This document shows, piece after piece, positions 1 through 6,259 of a stretch of 42,989 nt of DNA. Position numbers and translations under genes: made by a program. The first letter of the stretch is position 1. Each line of letters opens with the position of its first letter. Below the pieces are notes generated by a model. It did not search any database and was not told where the DNA came from. It was given only the letters and a program-made list of their open reading frames with translations. The DNA is from JAGOSA01 sp043718505 (GTDB taxonomy: Bacteria; Patescibacteriota; Minisyncoccia; Phycocordibacterales; UBA9973): NCBI GenBank assembly GCA_043718505.1, contig JAYSVN010000037.1:1-42989 (forward strand), read 5' to 3'.

Positions 1-1136
1 CCATAAACACCCTTATTTGAAACAACGGTTCGAGTAAGCAAATCGCTCGTATCCTGCCAATTTTCATCAGGGAAGCTTATGGTCGAAATAGCATTTGTAG
101 TCAGATCGATAAGGACAGGATCAAAGCCATGCGTGGTTGATTTATAAACAAGAAGTTTGCCATTTATGATAGCCAAATTTTCACTATATGAAATATTTTC
201 AAGCGGCGTAACCACTTTTTTTGTCACAGGATCATGCAATGAAATAGTCCAGTGATATTTGTCTGATGTATTATGAATATAGGCTAAAATATTATCGATA
301 AAAAGAATATCATTCGTGGTATTAGTTTTAGCACCAATTTTTGAACCATTGATTGAGGTTATATTTTTACTGAGCGGAACAACGTATGCTGACTGATAAC
401 CGTCTCTATCATCTAAATAGGCAAAATACTTACTATCGGCTGAAAAAGTTGATAAATTGTTAGCTTCAGAAAGCAAATCCCAGAATATATTTTTAGTTAC
501 AATTGTAAAATGTTTTTTCAGATCGAGTGAATAAAGTCCAACCGTATGTTTCTTGGCTGTACTCGTTGCGACAATATAGTATGAAATCCATTTACCGTCC
601 GGCGAAAGATGCATTGCGGCCATATTGGCGCGATTAAATACTTGCGTCGGTGAGGCGACAAATGTATCCAAGTTAATAGAAAAGAGTGCCGGTTTTGTTC
701 CTTCGGCCCCAAACAATACAACAGTTTTATTGTCGCCTGAAAAAATTGCACGTGACGGATTAAACGGAACAACCAAAGTTTTGTAGGCTGTGTAATCATT
801 TTTGCGATAGAAAAGAGCGGTTGTTATACCTTGTTCTGTACTAAATGCCATCAAAACAGATTTATCTGCATTTGAAAATTTAATGCTCGTTGCTGCCGAC
901 TCGGCAAGTGATGTATCGACAGGCAATGCATTTATTTTTGCGCAGGAAATTGTGGCCAAAGAAGTATCGCAGGAAAAAAGACTTGTCGTGCCTACAATAC
1001 CGCGTTCAAAATATGCCTTTGCGCCATCAGTCTTTTTGAGTGTTGTATAAATTGGAGCTGAAGCGGCTTGAATTGATAGGGGAAAAGCCAGGGCAAGCCC
1101 CAGGACCATTGCAGGTATTAGAAAAGCAGCTTTCAT
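1..1136 (-). CDS. Exported beta-propeller-like protein, C-terminus cut by window edge
   Basis: This reading frame is open from the ATG at 1136 to the window edge with no stop, so at least 378 residues are present and the C-terminus is missing. The N-terminus (MKAAFLIPAMVLGLALAFPL, then SIQAASA) is a classic signal peptide, so the protein is exported or anchored outside the membrane. The rest alternates short hydrophobic strands with turns such as LSPDGKWISYYI and FSADSKYFAYLDD, which resemble TolB/PD40-type WD40-like beta-propeller blades. No catalytic motif is visible. Function is unknown; a scaffold or binding role is typical of the fold. The start is fixed by an extended -10 (TGG-TATAAT) ending 6 nt upstream. 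It is divergent from rsmI. Confidence 0.8.
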   Translation of the reverse strand, partial: MKAAFLIPAMVLGLALAFPLSIQAASAPIYTTLKKTDGAKAYFERGIVGTTSLFSCDTSLATISCAKINALPVDTSLAESAATSIKFSNADKSVLMAFSTEQGITTALFYRKNDYTAYKTLVVPFNPSRAIFSGDNKTVVLFGAEGTKPALFSINLDTFVASPTQVFNRANMAAMHLSPDGKWISYYIVATSTAKKHTVGLYSLDLKKHFTIVTKNIFWDLLSEANNLSTFSADSKYFAYLDDRDGYQSAYVVPLSKNITSINGSKIGAKTNTTNDILFIDNILAYIHNTSDKYHWTISLHDPVTKKVVTPLENISYSENLAIINGKLLVYKSTTHGFDPVLIDLTTNAISTISFPDENWQDTSDLLTRTVVSNKGVY

Positions 1137-1142
1137 ATAGTA

Positions 1143-1151
1143 ATTATACCA
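1143..1151 (-). promoter_or_regulatory. Extended -10 promoter, leaderless
   Basis: The minus strand reads TGG-TATAAT, then 6 nt, then the ATG at 1136. The predicted transcription start coincides with the start codon. Confidence 0.65.
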
Positions 1152-1191
1152 TTTGTAGTATAGTAAAGTATCAATTTTTAATAAAATATGT

Positions 1192-1899
1192 ATGAAGTCT
1201 AATTTGGGAAAACTCTCTATTGTGGCCACACCGATCGGTAATCTCGGTGATTTTTCTGTACGCGGCAAAGAGACTCTATTGGCAGCTGATATTATTGTTG
1301 CTGAGGATACACGCACACTCAGATCACTTTTACCTGAAGAAAAAATAAAGGCGACCCTAATGCGCGGAGACGCAATTACCGAAGAAAAAGTTTCTGTCAA
1401 AATTCTAGACGAACTTGAAAAAGGCAAACATGTTGCCCTTATTACTGATGCCGGTACTCCTGCAATTTCTGATCCCGGCTATATTTTAGTAAAAAAAGTT
1501 CGACAAGAATTATCGGATGTTTTTATCGAAGTAATACCAGGTGCTTCAGCTTTAGTTGCGGCAATTTCTATTTCCGGCATTCCGGCCACACCATTTACTT
1601 TTTTTGGATTTCCTCCGATGAAAAAAGGCCGTCTCAGTTTTTTTAAAAATATTGCTGAACTTGATCATACTGCGGTTCTTTATGAATCTCCGCATCGCTT
1701 TATGAAAACGTTGTCAGAATTGGAGGCTGCTATCTCGGAAACTACAATTGGCAGCTCAAGAACAATTTTTGTCGGTCGCGAATTAACCAAAATACATGAA
1801 GAGGGAATATACGGAACTATTGAAGAGGTAATTACATACTATAAAGACAATAGTGACAAGGTCCGTGGTGAATTTGTTATTGTAATTCAAGGAAAATAG
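1192..1899 (+). CDS. rsmI: 16S rRNA (cytidine-1402-2'-O)-methyltransferase RsmI
   Basis: RsmI 2'-O-methylates C1402 in the decoding centre of 16S rRNA using S-adenosylmethionine. The 235-residue protein has the family motifs in order: LSIVATPIGNLGD at the N-terminus, VAEDTRTLRSLL, the glycine-rich LITDAGTPAISDPG, VIPGASALVAAISISG, then LYESPHRFMKTL and FVGRELTKIHEE. It is shorter than the ~285-residue E. coli enzyme because the C-terminal extension is absent, as is common in the tetrapyrrole-methylase fold family. An ATG 4 nt upstream is followed directly by an in-frame stop, so 1192 is the start. A TAAAAT hexamer ends 4 nt before it. It is divergent from the beta-propeller gene. Confidence 0.95.
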   Translation: MKSNLGKLSIVATPIGNLGDFSVRGKETLLAADIIVAEDTRTLRSLLPEEKIKATLMRGDAITEEKVSVKILDELEKGKHVALITDAGTPAISDPGYILVKKVRQELSDVFIEVIPGASALVAAISISGIPATPFTFFGFPPMKKGRLSFFKNIAELDHTAVLYESPHRFMKTLSELEAAISETTIGSSRTIFVGRELTKIHEEGIYGTIEEVITYYKDNSDKVRGEFVIVIQGK

Positions 1900-1909
1900 C
1901 CTGCCTTGT

Positions 1910-1935
1910 CAAGTCGCTGTTATGGCTTGATTTTG
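1910..1935 (+). terminator. Weak terminator-like hairpin after rsmI
   Basis: CAAGTC pairs with GGCTTG (one G-U pair) around an 8-nt loop and is followed by ATTTTG. The stem is short, so this is only a possible intrinsic terminator. Confidence 0.3.
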
Positions 1936-1942
1936 CTATCAT
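1934..1942 (+). promoter_or_regulatory. Extended -10 promoter, leaderless
   Basis: TGC-TATCAT ends 6 nt before the ATG at 1949, so the transcript should begin at the start codon. Confidence 0.55.
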
Positions 1943-1948
1943 TATTGA

Positions 1949-2197
1949 ATGAAATCAATTAGACGTTTCTTCGAAGCTGCCGGCATTTGGGTAGCACTCA
2001 TGCCATTTCTCCATTTTCCATCAAATGTTCGTAATTGGCTCTATGCCTTAACCGGCGTAGCAATTTTTATTGCGGCATACCTGTATTTACGAAAAAGGAT
2101 TGTTGTCGCTAAAGACAGGGAAAAAGTTGAGCCGACATTCATTGAATCAGTTCCAGAAGTTAAAAAAACTGACGAAATAATCGAAACTATTTCTTAA
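1949..2197 (+). CDS. Small membrane protein, unknown function
   Basis: I do not recognise this 82-residue protein. It has an amphipathic, basic N-terminus (MKSIRRFFEAAGIW), a moderately hydrophobic stretch around residues 12-25, a clear membrane segment around 30-47 (LYALTGVAIFIAAYLYL) followed by the basic RKRIVVAKDREK, and a charged soluble tail rich in Glu and Lys. The positive residues after the helix suggest that the tail is cytoplasmic. It sits between rsmI and the S41 protease on the same strand and has its own leaderless -10 (TATCAT). Confidence that it is a gene comes from this promoter and from the absence of overlapping alternatives. Confidence 0.65.
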   Translation: MKSIRRFFEAAGIWVALMPFLHFPSNVRNWLYALTGVAIFIAAYLYLRKRIVVAKDREKVEPTFIESVPEVKKTDEIIETIS

Positions 2198-2231
2198 TAT
2201 TTTTTAAAATACTTTTTACCCAAAAAACTTA

Positions 2232-2262
2232 TTGCCGATACTACTCGGTCGTGAGATACTAT
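2232..2262 (+). promoter_or_regulatory. Promoter for the S41 protease gene
   Basis: TTGCCG (2232-2237) is 17 nt from GATACT (2255-2260), or 19 nt from the overlapping TACTAT (2257-2262). Either puts transcription within two bases of the ATG at 2267. Confidence 0.5.
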
Positions 2263-2266
2263 CTTC

Positions 2267-3475
2267 ATGCAGTTTTCGGAAAATAAAAAAGTGATCATAA
2301 CAATAACACTCGCATGTGTCGCTTTTTTTGTTGGTGGTATTTACCTTGGCTATCATGATCGTCCGGCCATCGACTCAATTTTCGGCGTAACAAATAAAGA
2401 AAACACTCAGGTCACTGCCGACTTCGAGCCTTTTTGGAAAGCTTGGGAAATTCTCAATGAAAAATCAATTAGAGCTAAAGAAACTAGTGATGAGACAAAG
2501 GTTTTGGGGGCCATCAAGGGCCTGACTGATTCTTTTGGCGACACATATACCCAATTCTTCGATCCAAAAGAGGCAAAGCAATTTCAGGAAGCTATTAGTG
2601 GTGAATTTTCCGGTGTTGGCCTCGAGGTTGGCATCAAAGACGACATTCTAACAGTTATCGCCCCGATCAAAGGTTCTCCTGCAGACAGGGCCGGTGTAAA
2701 GAGCGGAGATCGTATTCTTAAAATTGATGATGTTTCTACCGGACAAATGTCAGTGGATGATGCTATCCAAAAAATCCGCGGTGAAGCTGGTACTCCTGTT
2801 ACACTTTCAATTTTTCATACAGGGGATCAGGAAAGCAAAGATGTAAAAATAGTTCGCGACATCATTGTGGTGCCGTCAATTGAAACGAAAAATGAAAAAG
2901 ATTATTTCCTGATTTCCATGGCGACATTTACAGGAAATAATCTAAATAGAGATATTGAAAAATCAATGAACGAATTTAAGAGTTCAGGTAAGAAAAAATT
3001 GATTATTGATTTGCGCGGTAACCCTGGCGGCTATCTTGACTCAGCAATTTATATGGCAAGTTACTTCCTGCCTGTCGGTACTGCTATCGTTACTGAAGAT
3101 TATGGTGATAAGCGTGACACTGTCATTCATAAAAGTTTCGGCTTTCCTTTACTTGATAATAAAAATACTAGAGTTGCTATTTTAATTGATGGCGGTAGTG
3201 CTTCAGCTTCGGAAATTTTGGCCGGCGCGCTCCACGATAATGATCGAGGAATTATAGTAGGGGAGAAGAGCTTTGGTAAGGGCTCTGTGCAGGAAATTGT
3301 ACAGGTGACGAGCGATACAATTTTGAAAATAACTATTGCAAAGTGGCTGACACCAAAGGGCATTTCAATTCAGGATAATGGTATTACTCCGGAACATATT
3401 GTAGAACTGCCTGAAGATTGGAAGACGGGTGATCCTGATCCGGTCTTACTAAAGGCGCAGGAGTTACTTAAATAA
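2267..3475 (+). CDS. S41 family C-terminal processing peptidase with PDZ domain
   Basis: This is a membrane-anchored serine protease of the CtpA/Prc family, which trims or degrades envelope proteins from their C-termini outside the membrane. A single N-terminal membrane helix spans about residues 8-28. A PDZ domain covers roughly 112-200 (GVGLEVGIKDD, SPADRAGVKSGDRILKID). The S41 catalytic domain holds LRGNPGGYLDSA, GGSASASEILAGAL with the likely nucleophile Ser313, and GEKSFGKGSVQ with the general base Lys338 and Gln342. The 25-residue Ser-Lys spacing and the Gln four residues later match the known Ser-Lys-Gln arrangement, so it should be active. At 402 residues the length is usual for CtpA proteins. 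Downstream, rplI has its own promoter. Confidence 0.93.
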   Translation: MQFSENKKVIITITLACVAFFVGGIYLGYHDRPAIDSIFGVTNKENTQVTADFEPFWKAWEILNEKSIRAKETSDETKVLGAIKGLTDSFGDTYTQFFDPKEAKQFQEAISGEFSGVGLEVGIKDDILTVIAPIKGSPADRAGVKSGDRILKIDDVSTGQMSVDDAIQKIRGEAGTPVTLSIFHTGDQESKDVKIVRDIIVVPSIETKNEKDYFLISMATFTGNNLNRDIEKSMNEFKSSGKKKLIIDLRGNPGGYLDSAIYMASYFLPVGTAIVTEDYGDKRDTVIHKSFGFPLLDNKNTRVAILIDGGSASASEILAGALHDNDRGIIVGEKSFGKGSVQEIVQVTSDTILKITIAKWLTPKGISIQDNGITPEHIVELPEDWKTGDPDPVLLKAQELLK

Positions 3476-3500
3476 ATTTTCCTAAATAAAAGATTTAGTA

Positions 3501-3506
3501 TATAGT
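3501..3506 (+). promoter_or_regulatory. -10 box of rplI, leaderless
   Basis: TATAGT ends exactly 6 nt before ATG 3513. A GTG at 3507 would lie upstream of the predicted transcription start, so ATG 3513 is the better start codon. Confidence 0.6.
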
Positions 3507-3512
3507 GTGGGC

Positions 3513-3959
3513 ATGAAAGTTATCTTTATTAAAGACATGCCCAAAGTCGGCAAAAGACTTGAATTAAAAGACATTCCTGACGGCTATGCCCGCAATTTTC
3601 TTATCCCTAAAGGTTTTGCTATACCTGCAACGACAGCTGAAATTGCCAGGCGCGATAAGGAAATAAAGACCCATCAGGAGCTAAAGAAACGCGAGGATTC
3701 ACTGGTTGAGGCAAACTTTAAGCAGGCTGCTGATGAAACTTTGATTATCCGAACACATGCCAATGAAGAAGGTCATTTATTTTCAGGGGTTACGGCAAAA
3801 GTTATTTGCGAACATTTGGCAAAAGACAGACAGGTTGAAATTCCTGAGAAAGCTATCATGCTTGAGCATCCGATTAAAACTGTCGGAGCTCACCAGGTTG
3901 AATTGAAATACAAAAACGAGAAAAAGACATTACATATATTAGTTGAGGCGGTGAAATAA
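3513..3959 (+). CDS. rplI: Large ribosomal subunit protein bL9
   Basis: bL9 binds 23S rRNA at the base of the L1 stalk and reaches towards the neighbouring ribosome. The N-terminal rRNA-binding domain is unmistakable (MKVIFIKDMPKVGKR, then PDGYARNFLIPKGFAIPAT), followed by the long connecting helix (IARRDKEIKTHQELKKRED) and the C-terminal domain (HLFSGVTAKVICEHL, then VGAHQVELKY). At 148 residues it is full length. An in-frame GTG lies six bases upstream, but the leaderless -10 box supports the ATG. bL9 is reported to be missing from some Patescibacteria lineages, so its presence helps to narrow the taxon. It converges on rpmA with a shared terminator between. Confidence 0.96.
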   Translation: MKVIFIKDMPKVGKRLELKDIPDGYARNFLIPKGFAIPATTAEIARRDKEIKTHQELKKREDSLVEANFKQAADETLIIRTHANEEGHLFSGVTAKVICEHLAKDRQVEIPEKAIMLEHPIKTVGAHQVELKYKNEKKTLHILVEAVK

Positions 3960-4006
3960 TAAAATACGCATTTTGAGAAGCCTTATTATGGCCGCGATGG
4001 CACAGA

Positions 4007-4030
4007 GAAAAAACCCAATAGGGTTTTTTC
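4007..4030. terminator. Bidirectional intrinsic terminator between rplI and rpmA
   Basis: GAAAAAACCC pairs with GGGTTTTTTC around the loop AATA. The A/T-rich arms supply a U-tract on both strands, so it can end both convergent genes. Confidence 0.8.
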
Positions 4031-4072
4031 GTGCTTCGAGAGGTGTGTATTTTATTATTTCTTGAGATCTTC

Positions 4073-4348
4073 TTAAGCCAGGATGTGTACAATCTTCTTG
4101 GTGATTGAGGTACCGTTGAATCGTGTACGGCGAGTAGTACCAAATTTCACTTTACCAGGGACGAGAGAGAAAATAGTATGGTCTTTGCCGAGTCGAGTAT
4201 TTTTGCCGGCTAAAATGCGCGTGCCGCGCTGACGAATAATGACTGAACCAGCCTTAGCTGTTTCGCCATCATAAAGCTTAGTACCGAGGTACTTTGGCTG
4301 TGAATCTCTTAAGTTTTTAGCGGAACCGCCCGCTTTCCTATGTGCCAT
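4073..4348 (-). CDS. rpmA: Large ribosomal subunit protein bL27
   Basis: bL27 lies near the peptidyl-transferase centre. The sequence begins MAHRKAGGSAKNLRDSQPKY, the standard mature N-terminus, and continues with LGTKLYDGETAKAGSVIIRQ, RGTRILAGKNTRLGKDHTIF and a basic C-terminus. There is no cleavable N-terminal extension of the Firmicutes type, so no processing is expected. At 91 residues it is full length. In most bacteria it forms an operon with rplU (bL21), but here rplU is about 20 kb away (24653). It is divergent from the Ada-like membrane protein; only 26 bases separate the two starts. Confidence 0.97.
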   Translation of the reverse strand: MAHRKAGGSAKNLRDSQPKYLGTKLYDGETAKAGSVIIRQRGTRILAGKNTRLGKDHTIFSLVPGKVKFGTTRRTRFNGTSITKKIVHILA

Positions 4349-4361
4349 ATTGCTTAAAAGT

Positions 4362-4367
4362 TATAAT
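4362..4367 (+). promoter_or_regulatory. Consensus -10 (TATAAT), leaderless
   Basis: A perfect TATAAT ends 7 nt before the ATG at 4375. It sits in the 26-bp divergent gap with rpmA, whose own -10 (TATAAC on the minus strand) overlaps it, so the two promoters may compete. Confidence 0.65.
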
Positions 4368-4374
4368 TAACCTC

Positions 4375-4842
4375 ATGAGTATACAGGACGAATCCCCAAA
4401 AGGCAAGAGTCGATTTGTGACCTTCCTAGATAGCCAAAAAGCACATAATATTATGGTTTTTTTGGTCATTTTAGGTGTTTCTATAGCCGCCTTTAGCCTA
4501 GGAGTCCTGTCTAAGCAAAAAGACGATGCCAAGGTCATTATAGAGTCAAATCCGAGCCTGATTGTGGCAACAGCCGCTGATTATGCGGCCGGAACTGCCA
4601 AAAGGACTGCTGGTCCAGAATTAACTGGTCAAACTAACGGCAAAGTTTTGGGCGATAAAAATGATGAAAGTGGGGAAGTCACTTCCCTAACAACTGGCGC
4701 TTTTGTGGCTTCCAAAAAGGGTAAGAAGTATTACCCGGTTGGATGCCAGGCCGCAAAAAGCTTGTCTGCGACGAATCGAATCTATTTTGAGGATGCTGCC
4801 GAGGCTGAGGCAAAAGGATACAGTTTGTCGACGAGTTGTTAG
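4375..4842 (+). CDS. Membrane-anchored protein with degenerate Ada-like metal-binding domain
   Basis: The 155-residue protein has a charged cytoplasmic N-terminus, one membrane helix around residues 26-46 (IMVFLVILGVSIAAFSLGVL), a low-complexity outer linker, and a C-terminal module that resembles the metal-binding domain of the Ada repair protein (KKYYPVGCQAAKSL, then NRIYFEDAAEAEAKGYSLS, ending in Cys). Ada uses four cysteines; only two remain here, so zinc binding is doubtful. Such C-terminal modules are frequent on exported Patescibacteria proteins, to my knowledge without an established role. An in-frame ATG at 4342 would place the start upstream of the TATAAT box, so 4375 is chosen. It is not a DNA-repair enzyme. 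Confidence 0.75.
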   Translation: MSIQDESPKGKSRFVTFLDSQKAHNIMVFLVILGVSIAAFSLGVLSKQKDDAKVIIESNPSLIVATAADYAAGTAKRTAGPELTGQTNGKVLGDKNDESGEVTSLTTGAFVASKKGKKYYPVGCQAAKSLSATNRIYFEDAAEAEAKGYSLSTSC

Positions 4843-4847
4843 TAGTA

Positions 4848-4856
4848 TGTTATTCT
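4848..4856 (+). promoter_or_regulatory. Extended -10 promoter for the 84-aa gene
   Basis: TGT-TATTCT lies just after the previous gene's stop. It predicts transcription from about 4863 and a 17-nt leader without a Shine-Dalgarno motif. Confidence 0.45.
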
Positions 4857-4879
4857 GATCTGAAATCTTTAAAAAAAAT

Positions 4880-5134
4880 ATGAAAGACGCATCTATCGAA
4901 AAATTACTGCGCATGCCGCACCAGGAAAAACTATTCAAACAATTAGAAAATCTACCGCCAGCTTTAGCTGACGAAAAAAGAACTCGGTATCACCACATCG
5001 CTACACTTTGTCACGAAAAGTACATGAACCCCGCATTTAACATCTACAAACACGTTCCTAATATTACAGAGGATGAACTCAATTATTTTAATGAGCAATT
5101 CACATTAATGAAAAAGGATTATCGCAGTGAGTAG
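4880..5134 (+). CDS. Hypothetical 84-aa soluble protein
   Basis: I do not recognise this protein. It is 84 residues long, predicted mostly helical, with no signal peptide or membrane segment. Its composition is mixed: a charged N-terminal helix (IEKLLRMPHQEKLFKQLE), a His-rich patch (RYHHIATLCHEKYMN) and an acidic C-terminal helix. The pattern HH-x4-CH could bind a metal, but this is weak. It has its own extended -10 promoter and a strong downstream terminator, so it appears to be a monocistronic gene, which supports that it is real. Confidence 0.6.
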   Translation: MKDASIEKLLRMPHQEKLFKQLENLPPALADEKRTRYHHIATLCHEKYMNPAFNIYKHVPNITEDELNYFNEQFTLMKKDYRSE

Positions 5135-5159
5135 GTAAGACTAATTTTAAATTTTATTT

Positions 5160-5189
5160 AAAGCCGCCGCTAATTATTATGGCGGCTTT
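5160..5189 (+). terminator. Intrinsic terminator after the 84-aa gene
   Basis: AAAGCCGCC pairs perfectly with GGCGGCTTT and is followed by a T-rich run (TATTTTTAGG). Confidence 0.85.
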
Positions 5190-5195
5190 TATTTT

Positions 5196-5201
5196 TAGGC
5201 T
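5196..5201 (+). promoter_or_regulatory. Possible -10 for the structured RNA
   Basis: TAGGCT would start transcription near 5208, six bases before the 5' strand of the RNA's closing stem. No good -35 is visible, so the call is weak and rests on position. Confidence 0.3.
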
Positions 5202-5207
5202 AACCAC

Positions 5208-5515
5208 GCACACAGGGAACTGCGGTTTTAATTATTTTCATGATCGGCATAACCTACAACTATTCCCCCTAGGGGGAGAACAAGGTTTAATGTCGCACAA
5301 TAACTCTTTCTCGACATTAGACTCTAGAGAGGGCCCAGATCAGCTGATTAGTTAAGGCCAAAAATACTCTTTGCATTGTCCATCACTAAACGGCTCCATC
5401 ACTCCTTCACAAATGCTTCGCAGCTAAACAATGTGGTGGATAATGCGATAAATATTTTACTGACAGTTCCCTACTTAATTATTAGATACTAGGGAAGTCG
5501 CACTTCCCTATTTTT
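5208..5515 (+). ncRNA. Candidate structured non-coding RNA, unknown class
   Basis: This stretch has no credible protein gene but folds as a multibranched RNA. Seen directly: a 9-bp closing stem (AGGGAACTG 5214-5222 with CAGTTCCCT 5464-5472); AACCT 5251-5255 with AGGTT 5283-5287 capped by TCCCC/GGGGA 5264-5277; TAATGTCG 5288-5295 with CGACATTA 5312-5319; and a 16-bp stem 5371-5386 with 5433-5448. The long stem includes three pairs (5372-5447, 5378-5441, 5383-5436) that are G-U on the + strand and would be C-A mismatches on the other, which favours + strand transcription. A terminator follows at 5490-5515. It lacks the RNase P GAGGAAAGUC core, the tmRNA T-arm and the SRP GGAA-tetraloop region. 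Start and end are estimates. Confidence 0.5.
5490..5515 (+). terminator. Intrinsic terminator of the candidate RNA
   Basis: TAGGGAAGT pairs perfectly with ACTTCCCTA around CGC and is followed by TTTTT. No + strand protein gene precedes it for 350 bases, which implies a non-coding transcript. Confidence 0.8.
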
Positions 5516-5551
5516 GATTGATAGGGTATTGACATTAATACAAAATTATTG

Positions 5552-6220
5552 TTAAACAGATTTTAATAATTGATTAAGATTATCTTTGAATATCTTTTCA
5601 GTCATAACCTTGATGTGTGCCGGGAAGGCAATCTTTCGCATCAGAACTGTTTTGTCTATCTCTTCCTGCCCAATTTCCGGGTTTCCTATTAAAACAAAAA
5701 ATACATTACAGCCAAGTTTTATGTATCTTGGTAATTTAATATTTACAATTCTAGCTAGTGTTAAACGGTCTTGCGCATAAAAAGTATCAATCGCAAAACC
5801 ATTTGTTGGTGATGTATATATAAAAAAATCACAGCATACATGCCCGGGTCTCAATATTTTATGCTCATGGACATTTACTTCTGTAGTTTTACTAATTAGG
5901 AAATTATAAAAAGCTTCTTCATAATTAACAGCCTTAGCATATATCTCTTTTGCTTTTGAGGATCTGACCGCACCTTTTGTTAGATTGGTTTGAGACAGAT
6001 CAAAGCCAAGCCTAGTCCTAAGGCCTTCTAGCCCTCCAAGACTACGCTGAATTGATCTTGCTGATGGTAAATAATCAAAGGCATCAATTTCGAATGAACT
6101 CGGATACTTACCATGAAGTTTTTTGAAGTATTCCAGCCCAGCTCCGACTTGTTCCTCAGTCCATTTAGATTGATTACCACGAGCTCTTTTTCTTAAGTTT
6201 TTGCTTCCCGCTTGCTCCAT
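5552..6220 (-). CDS. Putative endonuclease-like protein with homing-endonuclease-associated repeat
   Basis: The 222-residue protein starts with a basic tail, then a segment (about residues 18-75; SKWTEEQVGAGLEYFKKLHG, YLPSARSIQRSLGGLEGLR) that resembles the helix-turn-helix repeats often attached to homing endonucleases. The C-terminal half has alternating strands, including HVCCDFFIYT and FAIDTFYA, which could be a diverged PD-(D/E)xK nuclease fold, though the usual ExK is not evident. A DNA-binding or nuclease role is therefore a guess. A TATAAT ends 6 nt before the ATG. It converges on the candidate structured RNA. Confidence 0.6.
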   Translation of the reverse strand: MEQAGSKNLRKRARGNQSKWTEEQVGAGLEYFKKLHGKYPSSFEIDAFDYLPSARSIQRSLGGLEGLRTRLGFDLSQTNLTKGAVRSSKAKEIYAKAVNYEEAFYNFLISKTTEVNVHEHKILRPGHVCCDFFIYTSPTNGFAIDTFYAQDRLTLARIVNIKLPRYIKLGCNVFFVLIGNPEIGQEEIDKTVLMRKIAFPAHIKVMTEKIFKDNLNQLLKSV

Positions 6221-6226
6221 CCCAGA

Positions 6227-6232
6227 ATTATA
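6227..6232 (-). promoter_or_regulatory. -10 box, leaderless
   Basis: The minus strand reads TATAAT, six bases, then the ATG at 6220. Confidence 0.6.
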
Positions 6233-6259
6233 TTTTAAATAGTGAAAAATAAAAAGTTT

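Noticed and set aside
518..799. 93-codon minus-strand reading frame
   Set aside because: It lies in another frame inside the truncated beta-propeller gene, which runs uninterrupted through it with a signal peptide and promoter.
3507..3512. GTG as start of rplI
   Set aside because: It lies upstream of the predicted transcription start; the ATG at 3513 gives the conserved bL9 N-terminus.
4007..4348. Reading frame antisense to rplI/rpmA (3874-4143)
   Set aside because: Runs across the bidirectional terminator and both ribosomal-protein genes; a shadow frame.
5208..5515. tmRNA, RNase P RNA, SRP RNA or 6S RNA
   Set aside because: No GGTTCGA-type T-arm or CCA end, no GAGGAAAGUC core, no SRP GGAA loop; the multibranched fold and length do not suit 6S RNA.
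5208..5515. HEARO or IS605-type omega RNA tied to the endonuclease-like gene
   Set aside because: The terminator polarity places the RNA on the opposite strand to the gene, unlike those systems.
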